Of a DNA stretch of 64,000 nucleotides, positions 46,434 to 57,751 are shown one piece after another. Source of the stretch: Vigna angularis (lineage: Eukaryota; Streptophyta; Magnoliopsida; Fabales; Fabaceae); contig NC_068975.1 of NCBI RefSeq assembly GCF_016808095.1, positions 24,311,501 to 24,375,500 of the forward strand, written 5' to 3'. Every line of letters starts with the position of its first letter. Within the stretch, counting starts at the first letter, position 1. The translations under genes and the position numbers were made by a program. The notes under the pieces are model-generated. The model saw only the letters and a list, made by a program, of their open reading frames with translations. It was not told the DNA's origin and did not search any database.

Positions 46434-46984
46434 CTACAGTACTTAAAGACGTTAAATTCAGAATTTCTAAACTATTAACACTTGACAGATGTTAAAGATA
46501 TTAACAAACTTGACTAGCAGCCAGCATGGGTGCTTAAGATCATCAGTCCACATATCAAGAAAAATAATGCATACAAAAGACAGGAATGAAACAAGCAAAG
46601 AACAGGAAAATTCTTAACATGAGAAAACTCAAGACGATAATAACATCCAACAATTTAATTGCTACTAGGAATGCTTTCCAACACCAATCTTCACTAAATG
46701 TGCGAGAAAAGGCAATACAATTTGTATCAGAGGTGCTGCAAAAAAAAAAAACAAGAAAAAAACAACGAAAAAATAATTGGTAATGGAATAAGAACAATGC
46801 TCCCCAAAGTCACAGAAATATTCCCTTGTCTTCAATTTCTTTTTCCAAATCTGATATCATCCCCTCACAAACGATTCCCCAATCACCACATAAAACACAC
46901 AGCACTCCTCTCCTCTAGCTAACTCTCCACTAATAGATAATATTAGGCATCATACTGTTTGGACTTTCAGATGACATGTCTAAA
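46434..46984. other. Remnant of the E2 intron
   Basis: This is AT-rich sequence between E2 exon 3 and the gypsy relic. It contains a loosely exon-2-like phrase near 46650-46720 that I could not support. Confidence 0.5.
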
Positions 46985-47638
46985 ACGGCCTATCCCACTT
47001 AGAAGGTAGATTCCTACCAATACAACCGGGTATTAAAGTTTCCATGTCTTCAAGGCAAAAACTGGGATTTCCATAAATAGAAGTTGCCATTTCCCATGAG
47101 ACTTCCACAGGATCAGCCATTCCTGCACATTGTTGCCTGTCCTAGTGGCCAAAAAAGCTTCAAGACTAGGGGGCTCCAAATTAGTAACAACAAGCCCTGG
47201 AGGTAAAGTTGTAATAGCAGAACAACTCTTCACTGATCATTTGAACTGTGAAAAATGAAAAATCAGGTGAATACAATCAAAGTCTGAAATGAAAGCTCAA
47301 GTTTGTTGGCGTACTCTCCCCCACATGACAGCACCTGAAAGTATCCATAGTAACAAGGAGTCAGCTTGGAGGCTGACCACACAAGAGACAGATTGTTGTC
47401 TATGAGGAGAAAGCTTCACAATTATCCAATCTCCAAGAGGATAAGTAACATGTCTCCGGCGAGCATCAACATATTTCTTCATTGTTTGCTAAGCACGATA
47501 CAAATGAAATTTGAGTTGGCAAAAAGCCTCATCGCAGTCCATAGCTACATATACCATTGTGAATTTGCTCTGAAGCAAAGCAACAAGGAAGGTGACTACA
47601 ATGGATAGATAACCAAACAAAGGAAATTTTCTTTGCAA
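46985..47638 (-). mobile_element. Ty3/gypsy pol relic, left half (integrase C-terminus)
   Basis: On the minus strand a broken frame gives MKKYVDARRRHVTYPLGDW followed by KLSPHRQ. This is the integrase C-terminal block of chromovirus-like gypsy elements. It is followed by a frame with LPPGL and WLILWKS resembling the pol end. It joins in order with the right half at 62512-63070, showing one relic cut by a later insertion. It has multiple stops. Confidence 0.78.
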
Positions 47639-48477
47639 AGTAACACTCTCGAATCCAAGATATCTCAAGTTGGGGGTTAGTGTGTTGTATAAGACCAAAA
47701 TAATGTCGTCAACTCAAGATGACATTGCAACAGAGGCATCTCAGTCATGACAACAATATGCACCTCGACCCTAATAGCATCCCAAAACAAGATTAATATG
47801 GTTGATTGAGAATTAGACAACAAGTCAGGTTTGAAAAACCCTAAACAACCAAGGAAAGGCACTCACCTACATAATCTAGGCCTATCCCAGTAAAAGCCCA
47901 CAGAGGTACTATAAATAACATTGTTCACAAGGTAAGAATAACATATTCAATATAGCATTTATTGCTTTCATACACACATACAGTGTTGGAGTGTCTTTAC
48001 AGATAACCCGACCATTCGAACATTGGAAGGCATGAATAGAATGAACATTTCAACCTTTGCAGTAAGATAACTAGATATATCTCAGATTGAGAAGAAGATA
48101 GTTGAGTAGTGTTTCCTATGGACGTGTCTTATGAGTATATTTCGGCTCAATAAAAACATTTGACATCCACCATGAGATTGATATATATCTAGACTACATG
48201 GTGTTCACTAGAAATATGACAAACAAGCAATCCGTACCAAAACCATCTAGTAACAAGATAACTCTGATGTTAGAACTCCAAAAAGAGTTGTTAGAGTTGG
48301 TGAAGCACTACGTTGAAGAAATGGTCAACCTTGGAGAAGAAAATGCACGTATGCAGAGAAAGTGAGTAGAAGCCAGTCAACATAAAATAGAGACCAAAGT
48401 AGGCAGCACTCAACATACTAACCCGACAATGAGCACCATGATGACAGCCTCAAGTACACATTGGAATCCCTTTGTGG

Positions 48478-49800
48478 ATGGAATTGCAAAAACCCCGTTG
48501 TCAACCAACTAGAAGGCCTTCACTTTGGACCGATATGATCGAAGCACAAACCTTGACAAAGACATAGATGTTTATGTGACACAACACAAGTCAATCTTTA
48601 TACAATTGATGACACCATATTCTACCGGTTCTTCCCCACTTCGCTTAAAGGAGTATCTTTGAGTTGGTTTACTAGGTTCCTTCCTTTTTCCATTGACTGC
48701 TTCAACACCCTGGTAACTCGTTACACAATTTGCAGCTTAAAGGAGTATCTTTAAGTTGGTTTACTAGGTTCCTTCCTTTTTCCATTGACTGCTTCAACAC
48801 CCTGGTAACTCGTTACACAATTTGCAAGAAGTCGACCACACCAATTCACCTTAATAGCCTTAGTCAATATCTGGAAAAGGAGGAATCCTTGCAGATTTTC
48901 ATGGAGATGTTTGGAAAGATATCCCTCAATGTCCACAACTTGAACCCTAAAGTAGCTTTGCATCATATGGTAACTACATTGAGGTCGGGACCCTTTACAG
49001 ATAGTTTGTGCATGAAACCCGCAACTAATTGGATGAGTTAAGGCAGAAGGCAGCCAAACTTATACAGCTCAAGGAGCTGAAAAACTTTAGAAATAAGATA
49101 GGGGACGAAAGCAACTCATTTGAGAATAAGCTACACCCAAAGACAATACCAAAAAGGTAAGAGCTTGGATCAGGGAACCAAGAACACCCAAAATTTGCAT
49201 GGTACACACCATTGAATGTCACGAGGTCGTGTATCTTAAAGGAAGCCCTCAATACACACCTTTTAGTGACACCCAAGAAGATGCAAACCCCTCCCAACAC
49301 AGACCTCAGCCACCAATGCTGTTACCATCAAAATTTTGGATGTACCACTAATGAATGCTTAACCCTCAAGGATAAGATTGAGGAGTTGATTCCAACTAGA
49401 CATCTTAGACATTTTGTTAGAAGGAGGAAGTCAAAGGATCTAGAGGTAAGTCAAGGAGATATGAAAGTGATAACTAAAGGGAAAATCACTATGATCGTGA
49501 CTAGGACAATTACCACAACTGCCCTTAAGGGTGGAGTATTCAACACCATCTCTGAAGGATTTGCAAGAGATAGGTCCTCGACAGTGGCTCATAAAAGACA
49601 CTTGCATGTGGTATAATCAGTGAATGTTGTAACAATTCCACCAAGATACCCCCTTAATAACCTTACACATGTTGATTTCAATGTTATAGATCCCAAGAAG
49701 AACAACCCCATGGTAATACTGGTTGAAATTGAGAATTTCACGATCATGAAAACTCTAGTTAATTAGGACAATTACGTGGACATTCTACATGGGAAGATGT
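48478..49800 (+). pseudogene. Gag-protease remnant of the old LTR element
   Basis: The frames resemble plant Ty3/gypsy gag. They include SLSWFTRF and NTLVTRY, then FGKISLNVHNLNPKVALHH, then a zinc-knuckle-like CYHQNFGCTTNEC followed by LKDKIEEL near 49320-49400. A protease-like stretch with NNPMVILVEIENF follows near 49700. An out-of-frame 92-bp tandem duplication and stop codons break it. Confidence 0.75.
48643..48826. repeat. 92-bp tandem duplication in gag
   Basis: Positions 48643-48734 and 48735-48826 match except for a G-to-A change (TATCTTTGAG versus TATCTTTAAG). Since 92 is not a multiple of three, it shifts the gag frame. Confidence 0.93.
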
Positions 49801-49851
49801 TTAACAACAATCACCGTATAAGGTACAAATGCACACATCATATACGAGTAA

Positions 49852-51403
49852 TTAATGCAAACAATGTAAAAAAAAAAAAAAAACCTTTGAAGTGGATAGA
49901 AGAACTTCATTTATTAAGCAAAATCGATCATATGTCAGTATGATACAAACTTTTACAAAAAAAACTGGGGGCAAGATTGCCACTAGGAGTGTATGATTGT
50001 CATTGCCATTCTCTTTGGCTCGACCACCCTCTTCAGTCAGAGGAACAACGTCAACCTCAGGGATGTCATTGATTGATACCAATGACTTTTTATAGACATC
50101 ATTTTTTACATCAAATCGCTCGTTGGCTAGGATGTCAAATAGTAGGGCAGCTTGCCAGAACACTTTATGAAAACCTTCCTCATGCTCAACCAAGATGTAT
50201 TGTTGCAACTCCACAAGCTCCAAAGATGTTTTCTCCCAAGCATGTTTCTCTTCAACATGGGCAACACTCATATCCATTAGTTCATGCCTAACACTCCTCT
50301 CTTTCTCTTTAGCCTGGAAACAACGATTTTTCCAAGAATTCAAGCTAGATGACAATTCCTTTTCCAAATTTCCTTCATCGATAGACAAATCAAACATTTT
50401 GCTTTTTAATTCAAACAACTCGGCCTCCATCTTCTCCCTTTCATCAGTCTCTTTAACCAAGGTAGAACCAAAATACTGACCCAAAACTAAAGCGCAACAT
50501 TATAACTCCATGAAAGCATCCAAGACCACTATAGGTTCTAATCGATTAATAATACTAGCTTTAGCATCTGTCAATGAGATGTTGACACCTTTGCGGATAC
50601 GCATCTCGGTACCCAACAAAACTATCAATCCCTGTTAGGGCCTCCACTAACTCGCTCAGTAGATTCCTCAATAAGAGGTTGCTCAGTGGATGACATTTCC
50701 CTCTTCATTTTTCCAGGGAGACAAAGTTCCACCATAGTTGATTGGACATCGACAACGGCAGAAGATCCACCACTGCCAACAATCTTGCCCTCAACAATTT
50801 ACTTCCGCCTCAAGTCCCTAGCTTCAATCTTGCCCTCAGCAATCAGCTTTTGCCACAAGACCCTATATAGATTCTTCTTACTAAGGTTAGCTTCAACGTG
50901 GGCCATAATTAAATAAATAGAGGATACCATACAAATCTGTGCGAGGATGCGAGGAAACAAGAACATTAACAATTTTCTTAGTAGTGAGTTGTGGAGGAAG
51001 TTGGTCGAGGATCCCCACGATCCTCTTATCATCGTTAGTCATCATGTCTCTAGGCCAATCATGATACTTAACAGGATCTCAGGTCCAGTAGACAGGGAAC
51101 TTTGGCATGTACCCAACATATAAATGTTTGAACAATAGACGATCATTGGTACATAGAACAACAGAGGCATCTCAATCTCGGCCCACTCTATGGCTGAAGG
51201 GGACTCCTCACACTAATATTGTTGCTAAGAGAAAACGTAGTTGCCAAAGACTCTATCTTATCCTTAAATCTATCAACCCCCTCGAATTTACTCGAAGGCA
51301 TATCAGGATTAGTACATGAAACCATACTTGGAAAAGTAAGTAATACAATGCCCCACTTCAGATGAAGATCAGGCCTTTCGGTACAGGTGGTACCCAATTG
51401 CAA
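49852..51403 (-). pseudogene. Antisense coiled-coil ORFs inside the old LTR element
   Basis: A 210-codon frame at 50484-49852 is Glu/Lys-rich and helical (EREKMEAELFELKSKM). It contains EEGFHKVFWQAALLFDI, a pattern I associate with proteins annotated as putative gypsy-type transposon ORFs in plants. Further minus-strand frames at 51032-50799 and 51403-51188 may be its upstream exons. They run opposite to gag. Function unknown; broken or multi-exon. Confidence 0.5.
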
Positions 51404-51668
51404 AATGAACCCCTATTTTATAGACACTTGGACAAGCCCTCTCATTTACTCTGCACAATCCTGAACCATTAGATCCTTTCAAATCCAATGACTACAACAC
51501 ATGACCCTTGCCCTTTCCAAGCAAGGGTCATCTTTGACAACCCTTCACATCATTCATCAAGTCTTTTCGTCGCCACGTTCCTTGAGATTAGGGGATACTA
51601 TGTCTATAACAGCAGATAACCAATGTAACACTCTCAAATCCAACATATCTCAAGCTTAGGGGGCTTAG

Positions 51669-54027
51669 TGATACGACTGTCGCGGTCATACAAATTTGAT
51701 GTGCAAAAATTAATGCAGTATAACTAGGAAGTGACTCCTAGGTCGTCTCTCGAAGACCAAATTGGGTTCGGTTCAATCTCAGATCTAACATGAAGTGGGG
51801 GGGTTTTTGTAGATGTTTTGTGCGGTAAAATAAATTAAAATTAAAAACAACAGTGCAGAAAACGTAAATGACAGGAATGAAGAAAATACAGAAAAACGGT
51901 AAATTTGGGAAAACGGTAAAAATGGAATTTAACTTTATAAATTGGAAATGAAATTTTGACAGAATTAAAATGCAAAGCTAAAATTCAACAGAAAATGAAA
52001 GTAATTGCATCCAAAATATAAAATTAAAAACAGAATTGTAAATGAACTGTAATAGGTAGATGAAAATAGAATTCAACAACATCAATTGAGAAATGCAGAA
52101 TGAAAATTATGATTAACATTCAACTTGAAACTGGAAATTAAAGAAACACAACCTCCCCAAAGGGGAGGAGAAAACCAAAGCCAGAATGTAAATTGCTTCC
52201 TAATTCCTACTCCTAAAATCTAATGCATTTCTCCTTTGCTGCCCATTCCATTTTATAGCCAGAATTCTGAACGTGAATTGCTGGCCTCCCAAACCCGTGA
52301 GTTTCCAGTAAAAACCGTGACCTTCTTTTGATTCAATGTGGTCCCCTCCAAAATGCTGCTGCCCAAGCTGCTTGATTGTGCAGGCCGTGATTGTGGCTTC
52401 TTCATCCACCTCCATATTTGTTGCCAACTTCTCTGCAGATGGGGAACCCTTTCTCACTTCCATGTTGTCCATCACGTGCACATCCATTCTCTGAACATTC
52501 CAGTCATCACCACCTTTTTGCTGCTGGTCTGCTTCCGTGAAGACCACTGCTACTGGCTGGACAATGCATCTACATGTATGTGGCTCTTCATTTCTTGCTG
52601 ACAATCCTTCATGCTGGACTTTGGTTATCACGCTTCCAGCTCTGGAACGCTACCTACGTGATGCTGCTGTTGGACGAGCCAAGTGTGGCTGCTGCACGTT
52701 CTCTATTGTGAAGGCTACAGCTGCTGGACAAAGATCTCTTCTTTACTGGGTGCATGAATGAAGCGCTACTGCACCTTGGCTGGCCGTGAGCTTCTCAAAG
52801 CTTCATTGCTGGTCCGTAAATCTCCAAGAGAATTCTCCCGTGACAGTTACAGCCCATAATTCAGCATATCTTACATTTGAATATAATATGAAATGTGACT
52901 TTGGTCGTGTGGTTCTGGTCTCTCCTTCAATGGTGGTGGCCCTTCCTTCTTTTATGTTGTCTCCCACTAAGAGAAATAAGCCTCCCATATTGCCGAATTG
53001 GTTTACATGTGAAAATGAGTCACCAAGGCCACCCAATAAATTAGCATATGTTTCTCCCAACAAAAGTAAATGGCAGTGGCTTTCCATTGGATAACCATGT
53101 GTAGTATTTCTTCCTTCAAAATCATGGACCCATATTTATTTGGACAGCCGTGTGCTTCTTAACAAGTGTGGCCCCTCCATTATGTTTCATCAATTGGCAA
53201 AGAATGAATAGGCTTTTAGCATGAATTGGCCGTGTGATTTTTGGTTGCAGTAATGGCACTACAAAATCAACACCTCATTACAAAATATAATCTAAGGTAA
53301 AACTTTGCAAAATAGAATTTCCAATGGGTCCTAGGCCGTGTGGTGTATATGTGGGTTCCAAGTTTTGCTTCTAAATGATCAATTCCAACCATCACAATTG
53401 CTAAACAATAAGCAAACAATGCAAATATATTAGAGCACTCAAACAGTAATCACTGAACTGACATAGGATAGTAAAATAAATACTGGGAACAGCACACAAT
53501 GAATTTGAACAAAGTAAAAACTATACGTGAAAATAGACATCCAGACGAAACTATGAAAAAAAATTGCATGCAAAACGGATAAGAATTGAACTCAAACGAA
53601 GACACACAAGTTGACACAACATTCACGCAGCACTGGTAATCGTTTACAGCACTCCTGTAAACGATTACCCGAGAGGAATTGCTAATTTGTACAGAAAGTC
53701 CAACACAGGTACTCAGTCAGGTGAACACAGGTCACCATTGGCAAAAAAACTGACTTTTAGGCACTTCTGCCCCTGTAAACAATTACCCGAGAGGAATTGG
53801 GAATTTGTACAGAAAGTCTAAATGTCCAAAAATATTTTCCAAAATTTTTCATGCACTCAATAATGTAAATAATTCGTTTCAGATAATTCAAATTAATTAA
53901 AATAAGAATTTCTGATCGGATTAGGCTCAATTCAGTAAAATGGGAAAATACTGGACAATTAAGCACAATTCCCTGATTAATTCTAGCACAATAAACTAAA
54001 TGAAGTGAATAAAATAATGATTCATCA
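51669..54027 (-). repeat. 3' LTR of the WOX-carrying retrotransposon
   Basis: On the element strand it starts TGATGAATCATT and ends CGACAGTCGTATCA. A TATA box (GGCTATAAAATGG on the minus strand, about 52250-52257) predicts transcription start near 52220. The LTR therefore divides into a long U3 of about 1.8 kb and an R/U5 of about 0.55 kb. A 143-codon open frame at 52631-52200 is identical in both LTRs but resembles no known protein. Confidence 0.93.
53635..53669. repeat. Perfect 14-bp-stem inverted repeat in U3 (copy at 61503-61537)
   Basis: GGTAATCGTTTACA and TGTAAACGATTACC flank a 7-base loop. In the other LTR the stem is the same and the loop differs by one base. The neighbouring phrase TTACCCGAGAGGAATTG recurs about 118 bp away in each LTR. 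Confidence 0.93.
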
Positions 54028-55493
54028 AAATAGACCACACTTAGTCTTTTGCACTCCTGGGCAAAATTAAGACGCAAATCAGGGAATAATTCAAAGGACT
54101 TCAAAGGAGTGACACAAATGCAACATACAGAAAAATAAAGACTCACGAGAAAAATAAACAGGATTTACAAAGTTCTCAAGAAGTCTGGACAGAGAAAAGA
54201 AGTAGACAATATCCAACACATAGTCAAGAAAAGCACATACTTACAGAAATCATCCAAGCATTTCACAGTATGGCAAAATAATTAATCAGCTCAAGAGGTG
54301 ATTTAAAAGTAACATAACTTCACATATGCACTAATAGTGTTTCTCTCAAGTGTTTAAGGTAAATAATTTCAACTCAATGTACTCAAGAAAACAAACACAA
54401 GTAGACTTGGCAAGCTTCTAATATCAATACTTAAAACATATGCATGTTCATATCAAAAGGTCTTTACTGGGTTGTAATGGGGCCAAGGACAGGGGAGGAT
54501 AAATTTGGATAAGTAGCTATAGCTCAGAAGAAATAGAGGTGCACTAGGGAAAAAAAATGTAAACACAGTGAAATCTCACCCAAAAACCTCTAATTCAATG
54601 CTCTTCTCGACTCCATTATTCACAGAATTATTTTTCAATTTTTTTTTCTCTTTTTCTCATCAATTTTTTTTTTATCCTGTCTCTTTTTTTTTTCTCACAC
54701 AACAGGATATAAATTATCATTTCAAAACATGATGAGGAACCAACTAGCCAATTCATCAGAATTCCCAAGGAGACCACACTTATTCACAAAATACTTCTAT
54801 AGCTCTAGACTTTCCTAAGGTTAAGGTAATAATTTGTTTTTCACTTAGGATCAGTGTATGAGCTTCAACACAAAGAAATATATACAGTATAGGCTCAAAG
54901 GGCTTATCAAAGGATAATAACAAGGTAGGCTTATTTGGCTAAAGAGGCTCAAGAACAAAAATGCCTTTATCACGTCTGAACATGCATATCAATCAAGTAT
55001 ATCAAAAAGAATCAAGCCAAGGCATATGTGCAAGCATTCAAGATACATATCACACACAAGAAAGAAAATTAAGTGGCTCAAATCTCACACAGGGTATTCG
55101 TCACAATGAAATCAACCTCTCAAACGTATAATCATCTTTCCAGACAGAGAAAAGCAAGGATTACAAACTATAAGTAATAAGTAAGTGAAGGAAAAATCTA
55201 CAATTAAGACATCATCCAGAAATCAAGAGAAAAATGTAAAATTTATTGCACACAAAACTCGATAAAAATAACTTAAAATAGAAAAAAATAACACTCAAAA
55301 ACAAAAAAATTAACACACAAAATACATACTAACAAAAACTAACAGAAAAATCAGAATTTCCCCCCAGTAGACCACACTTAAATCACACAATGTCCTCAGT
55401 GTGTTACAATCATCAGATTATCAAATTCAAAGCAGTCAAATAATATAGACAAGTGCAATAAAAGGTAAGGAAAAAATGGGAAGAAATTTAGTA
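54028..55493 (-). other. 3' internal untranslated region of the retrotransposon
   Basis: No coding region is seen. The stretch next to the 3' LTR (complement of 54028-54046, GACTAAGTGTGGTCTATTT) occupies the polypurine-tract position. A near-copy of it, GTGTGGTCTACTGGGGGG on the minus strand, lies at about 55371-55388. Confidence 0.65.
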
Positions 55494-55572
55494 ACATCCA
55501 TCAGTAGATGTTATCAATGACATCCATCAGCAGATGTCTAAATCACCTAGTACCCATCAGTAGATGCTATTT
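55494..55572. repeat. Three short repeats of a CCATCAGTAGATG unit
   Basis: The phrases ACATCCATCAGTAGATGT, ACATCCATCAGCAGATGT and ACCCATCAGTAGATGC are spaced about 30 bp apart. Each is an imperfect palindrome (ACATC...GATGT). They lie just upstream of the WOX promoter. Confidence 0.8.
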
Positions 55573-55664
55573 TTTTTTTTTTTGAAAAAGGAGATGACCG
55601 GCACTGTGACAATAGTTTCGGTGGAAACGACCGGAACTGTTGCTACAGTGGCAGAAATTTTGGC

Positions 55665-55672
55665 TATAAAAG
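55665..55672 (+). promoter_or_regulatory. TATA box of the antisense WOX gene
   Basis: TATAAAAG lies within TTTGGCTATAAAAGGG, followed about 30 bp later by a CT-rich leader-like sequence typical of plant 5' UTRs. The strand is opposite to the retrotransposon gag. Confidence 0.75.
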
Positions 55673-55694
55673 GGTACCTCCTCAGCGTCGAGCA

Positions 55695-55863
55695 ACATTT
55701 CTGACTTCTCACTCTCTCTGCTCTTTTCTTCTCTCTATACTCCTCTCTCTATTCCTCTCTCTTCTCCTCTGAGCGTTTGGAGCCTGCGCAGAGCCTCTGC
55801 CACCGCGCCTTCTAAAGAGTCTGAGATCAGCGAGGAGCTCCTCTGCTAACCCTACTTCTCCAG
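55695..55863 (+). other. 5'-UTR exon of the WOX gene
   Basis: The exon is CT-rich and ends CTCCAG|GTAAGT, a consensus donor. It is separated from the coding exon by an intron (55864-56512) ending in TTTATGTTTTAG. The transcription start is estimated from the TATA box. Confidence 0.6.
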
Positions 55864-56515
55864 GTAAGTCCTCGACACCTTCCTTCTTTCCTTCATGTAA
55901 TTTCTTTCCATACTCCCCTTTAAGCTTTTCCTGCCTGTTCCCTTCCTTTATGCACTTCGTTCTTCTTTATTTTCTGCCTTTTTATTTTCCATTTCCTGCT
56001 TTCCTTTATTTGTTTTCTTTGTCCTGCTTCTTTCTTTCCTGCTCTCCCTCTCCCTTTTCCTGCTTCTATCTTCTCCTGTTCAATTTTTTTTTTCTGAAAC
56101 TGAAAACACTTAAACACATAAAACACAACTGTCTTAAAACTTAAGGGGTATATCGGCTGGAAACCAGACGTTAATCTCCCTTCGTTCGAAGGTATGACAG
56201 AGAGAATCGGGTAGAACAACGCCACGTACCCCACTTAAAACTAAATAAAACACAGAAACATAATATACAAGAACAATAAGGACAAGGACAATTGGACGTA
56301 GATCCGTTTAGGACCCTTTTGCAAGGACCGTGAAACAGATCTGAGACCAAATACAGAAACAATCAAAGATAGACAGGACAAATAAATCTAAAAGGAAACA
56401 AGAACAAATAAAGAAAACACTCAACTAAGAATCTAATATTTTTTTCTTTTATGCATTTTATTTTTCTGTTTATTTTATTTTTTATTTTTTATTGTTTTTT
56501 TTTATGTTTTAGAAT

Positions 56516-57055
56516 ATGATGAGCGAGATGGAAATCGAGAGATACACCAGTCAGCGGTGGCGTCCAACAGATGATCAGGTCAAGATGATGACCAACATCT
56601 TCAACTATGGGGTCACTCATCCAAGCCGAGCGCAAGTCGTCGAGATCACGTCTCGACTAAGGACCTACGGAGATGCCAGCGAATACAACGTGCACTGCTG
56701 GTTCAACAATCACGGCAATCGGGTCAGGCGCTGGCAAGCGGAGATAGACCCCACTGGCACTCAGTTTTCACAACTGCCGCTGTACATGTACGGTAAGAGC
56801 TCTCATCAGATCTCACTTTTTATTGAATTTTTTTTTTTTTTATTATTATTAACATGAAATTTTTTTTGTTTGAAAGAATATGGCTGGGTGGTAATGAGGG
56901 CACCGAGGCTGTTGGACCTCTTCCCCATTCCCATCATAATCGACCCAGAAACAGAGATTCCTCCGCCTCCGCTCGTGACTTTTCGTACCAGAGCTCCCTC
57001 AACGGAGCTCTCCCTTAGACCACCACAACCAGCTCGAGAATTCTTCCATTTTTAG
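56516..57055 (+). CDS. WUSCHEL-type (WOX) homeodomain protein carried by the retrotransposon
   Basis: Coding exons 56516-56792 and 56877-57055 join by GT-AG to give 151 residues. Residues about 12-74 form a WUS-type homeodomain: RWRPTDDQ in helix 1, then P-SRAQVVEITSRLRTYG, then NVHCWFNNHGNR in the recognition helix. The invariant Trp, Phe and Asn of helix 3 are present, but the usual WFQNHKAR is WFNNHGNR. Residues 104-111, LLDLFPIP, resemble the WUS box (TLDLFPxx), and STELSLRPP near the end recalls an EAR-like repressor motif. The protein is shorter than typical WUS-clade members. The coding region is GC-richer than its surroundings and has no stop or frameshift. WOX proteins regulate stem-cell transcription in the nucleus. 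The homology is clear to me by motif; the function of this copy is unknown. Confidence 0.85.
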
Positions 57056-57751
57056 TGTTTTATGTTTTTTTTTTTTTTTTTTTTTTTATTATTATTAAGT
57101 TTTTGCTGGCCGAGTGTGGCCAGAATAAAGGCTGTAATATGAACACTTATTTTTTTTATGTTTTTATGTTTTTATGTTTTTTTTTTTTTTTATTATATGG
57201 CTTGTAATATTAACGATCAGAAATGATCGACCCCCGAACATCTTTTTATTAAGTTTTTATGCATTTTATATTTATTATCAATGTAAGACAGAATGCTTTC
57301 GGTGTAAGGTTTTTTCAATAAATGCACTCAAATGAATATCTCTGCTCAAACTACACCTCTCTGCCATTACATGTTAATACTGCACTTGCGTTGTTTTTTT
57401 TTTTTTTTTTTTTTTTTAACAAAAACTAAATAAATAAATAAAACAGAACACAAATTAACAAAACAAAAGACCTAATATCGAACACAAAAAATCAAAGCAC
57501 ACAAAACGTAATGTCAAAAACAGCAGACAAAAAAAAAACATATTTACAATACATACATTAACAAAATAACACACCTGAAAGAGAACACACAAATTTTTTT
57601 ATTTTTTTATTTTATTTTATTTATTTATTATTTTTTTATTTTATTTTTTTTTTTTTTAAAAAAAAAAATCATAAACTAAGAAAATCAGAATTCTCCCCTA
57701 ATTCGCAAACCAAGAAAATTAAGGGAAGAATGAACAGGAAAACTCCCCTGG
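57056..57751. other. Homopolymer-rich spacer between WOX gene and gag
   Basis: The spacer contains T runs of about 23-28 near 57066-57090 and 57394-57417, and mixed T/A runs at 57595-57670. No protein is seen. It is the 3' flank of both convergent genes. Confidence 0.7.
57124..57129 (+). terminator. Polyadenylation signal of the WOX gene
   Basis: AATAAA lies 69 bp after the stop codon, with a second AATAAA near 57318. Long T runs lie between the stop and the signal. Confidence 0.55.

Noticed and set aside
46640..46740. Possible degenerate E2 exon 2
   Set aside because: A GAAGATTGGTGTTGG phrase loosely recalls the E2 core, but the frame, length and splice borders do not fit.
52200..52631. 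A 143-codon frame inside the LTR (also at 60068-60499)
   Set aside because: It lies in LTR sequence around the TATA box, is identical in both copies only because the LTRs are, and resembles no protein.
53757..54146. A 129-codon minus-strand frame crossing the LTR boundary
   Set aside because: It spans the LTR edge and polypurine-tract position, and is a chance opening.
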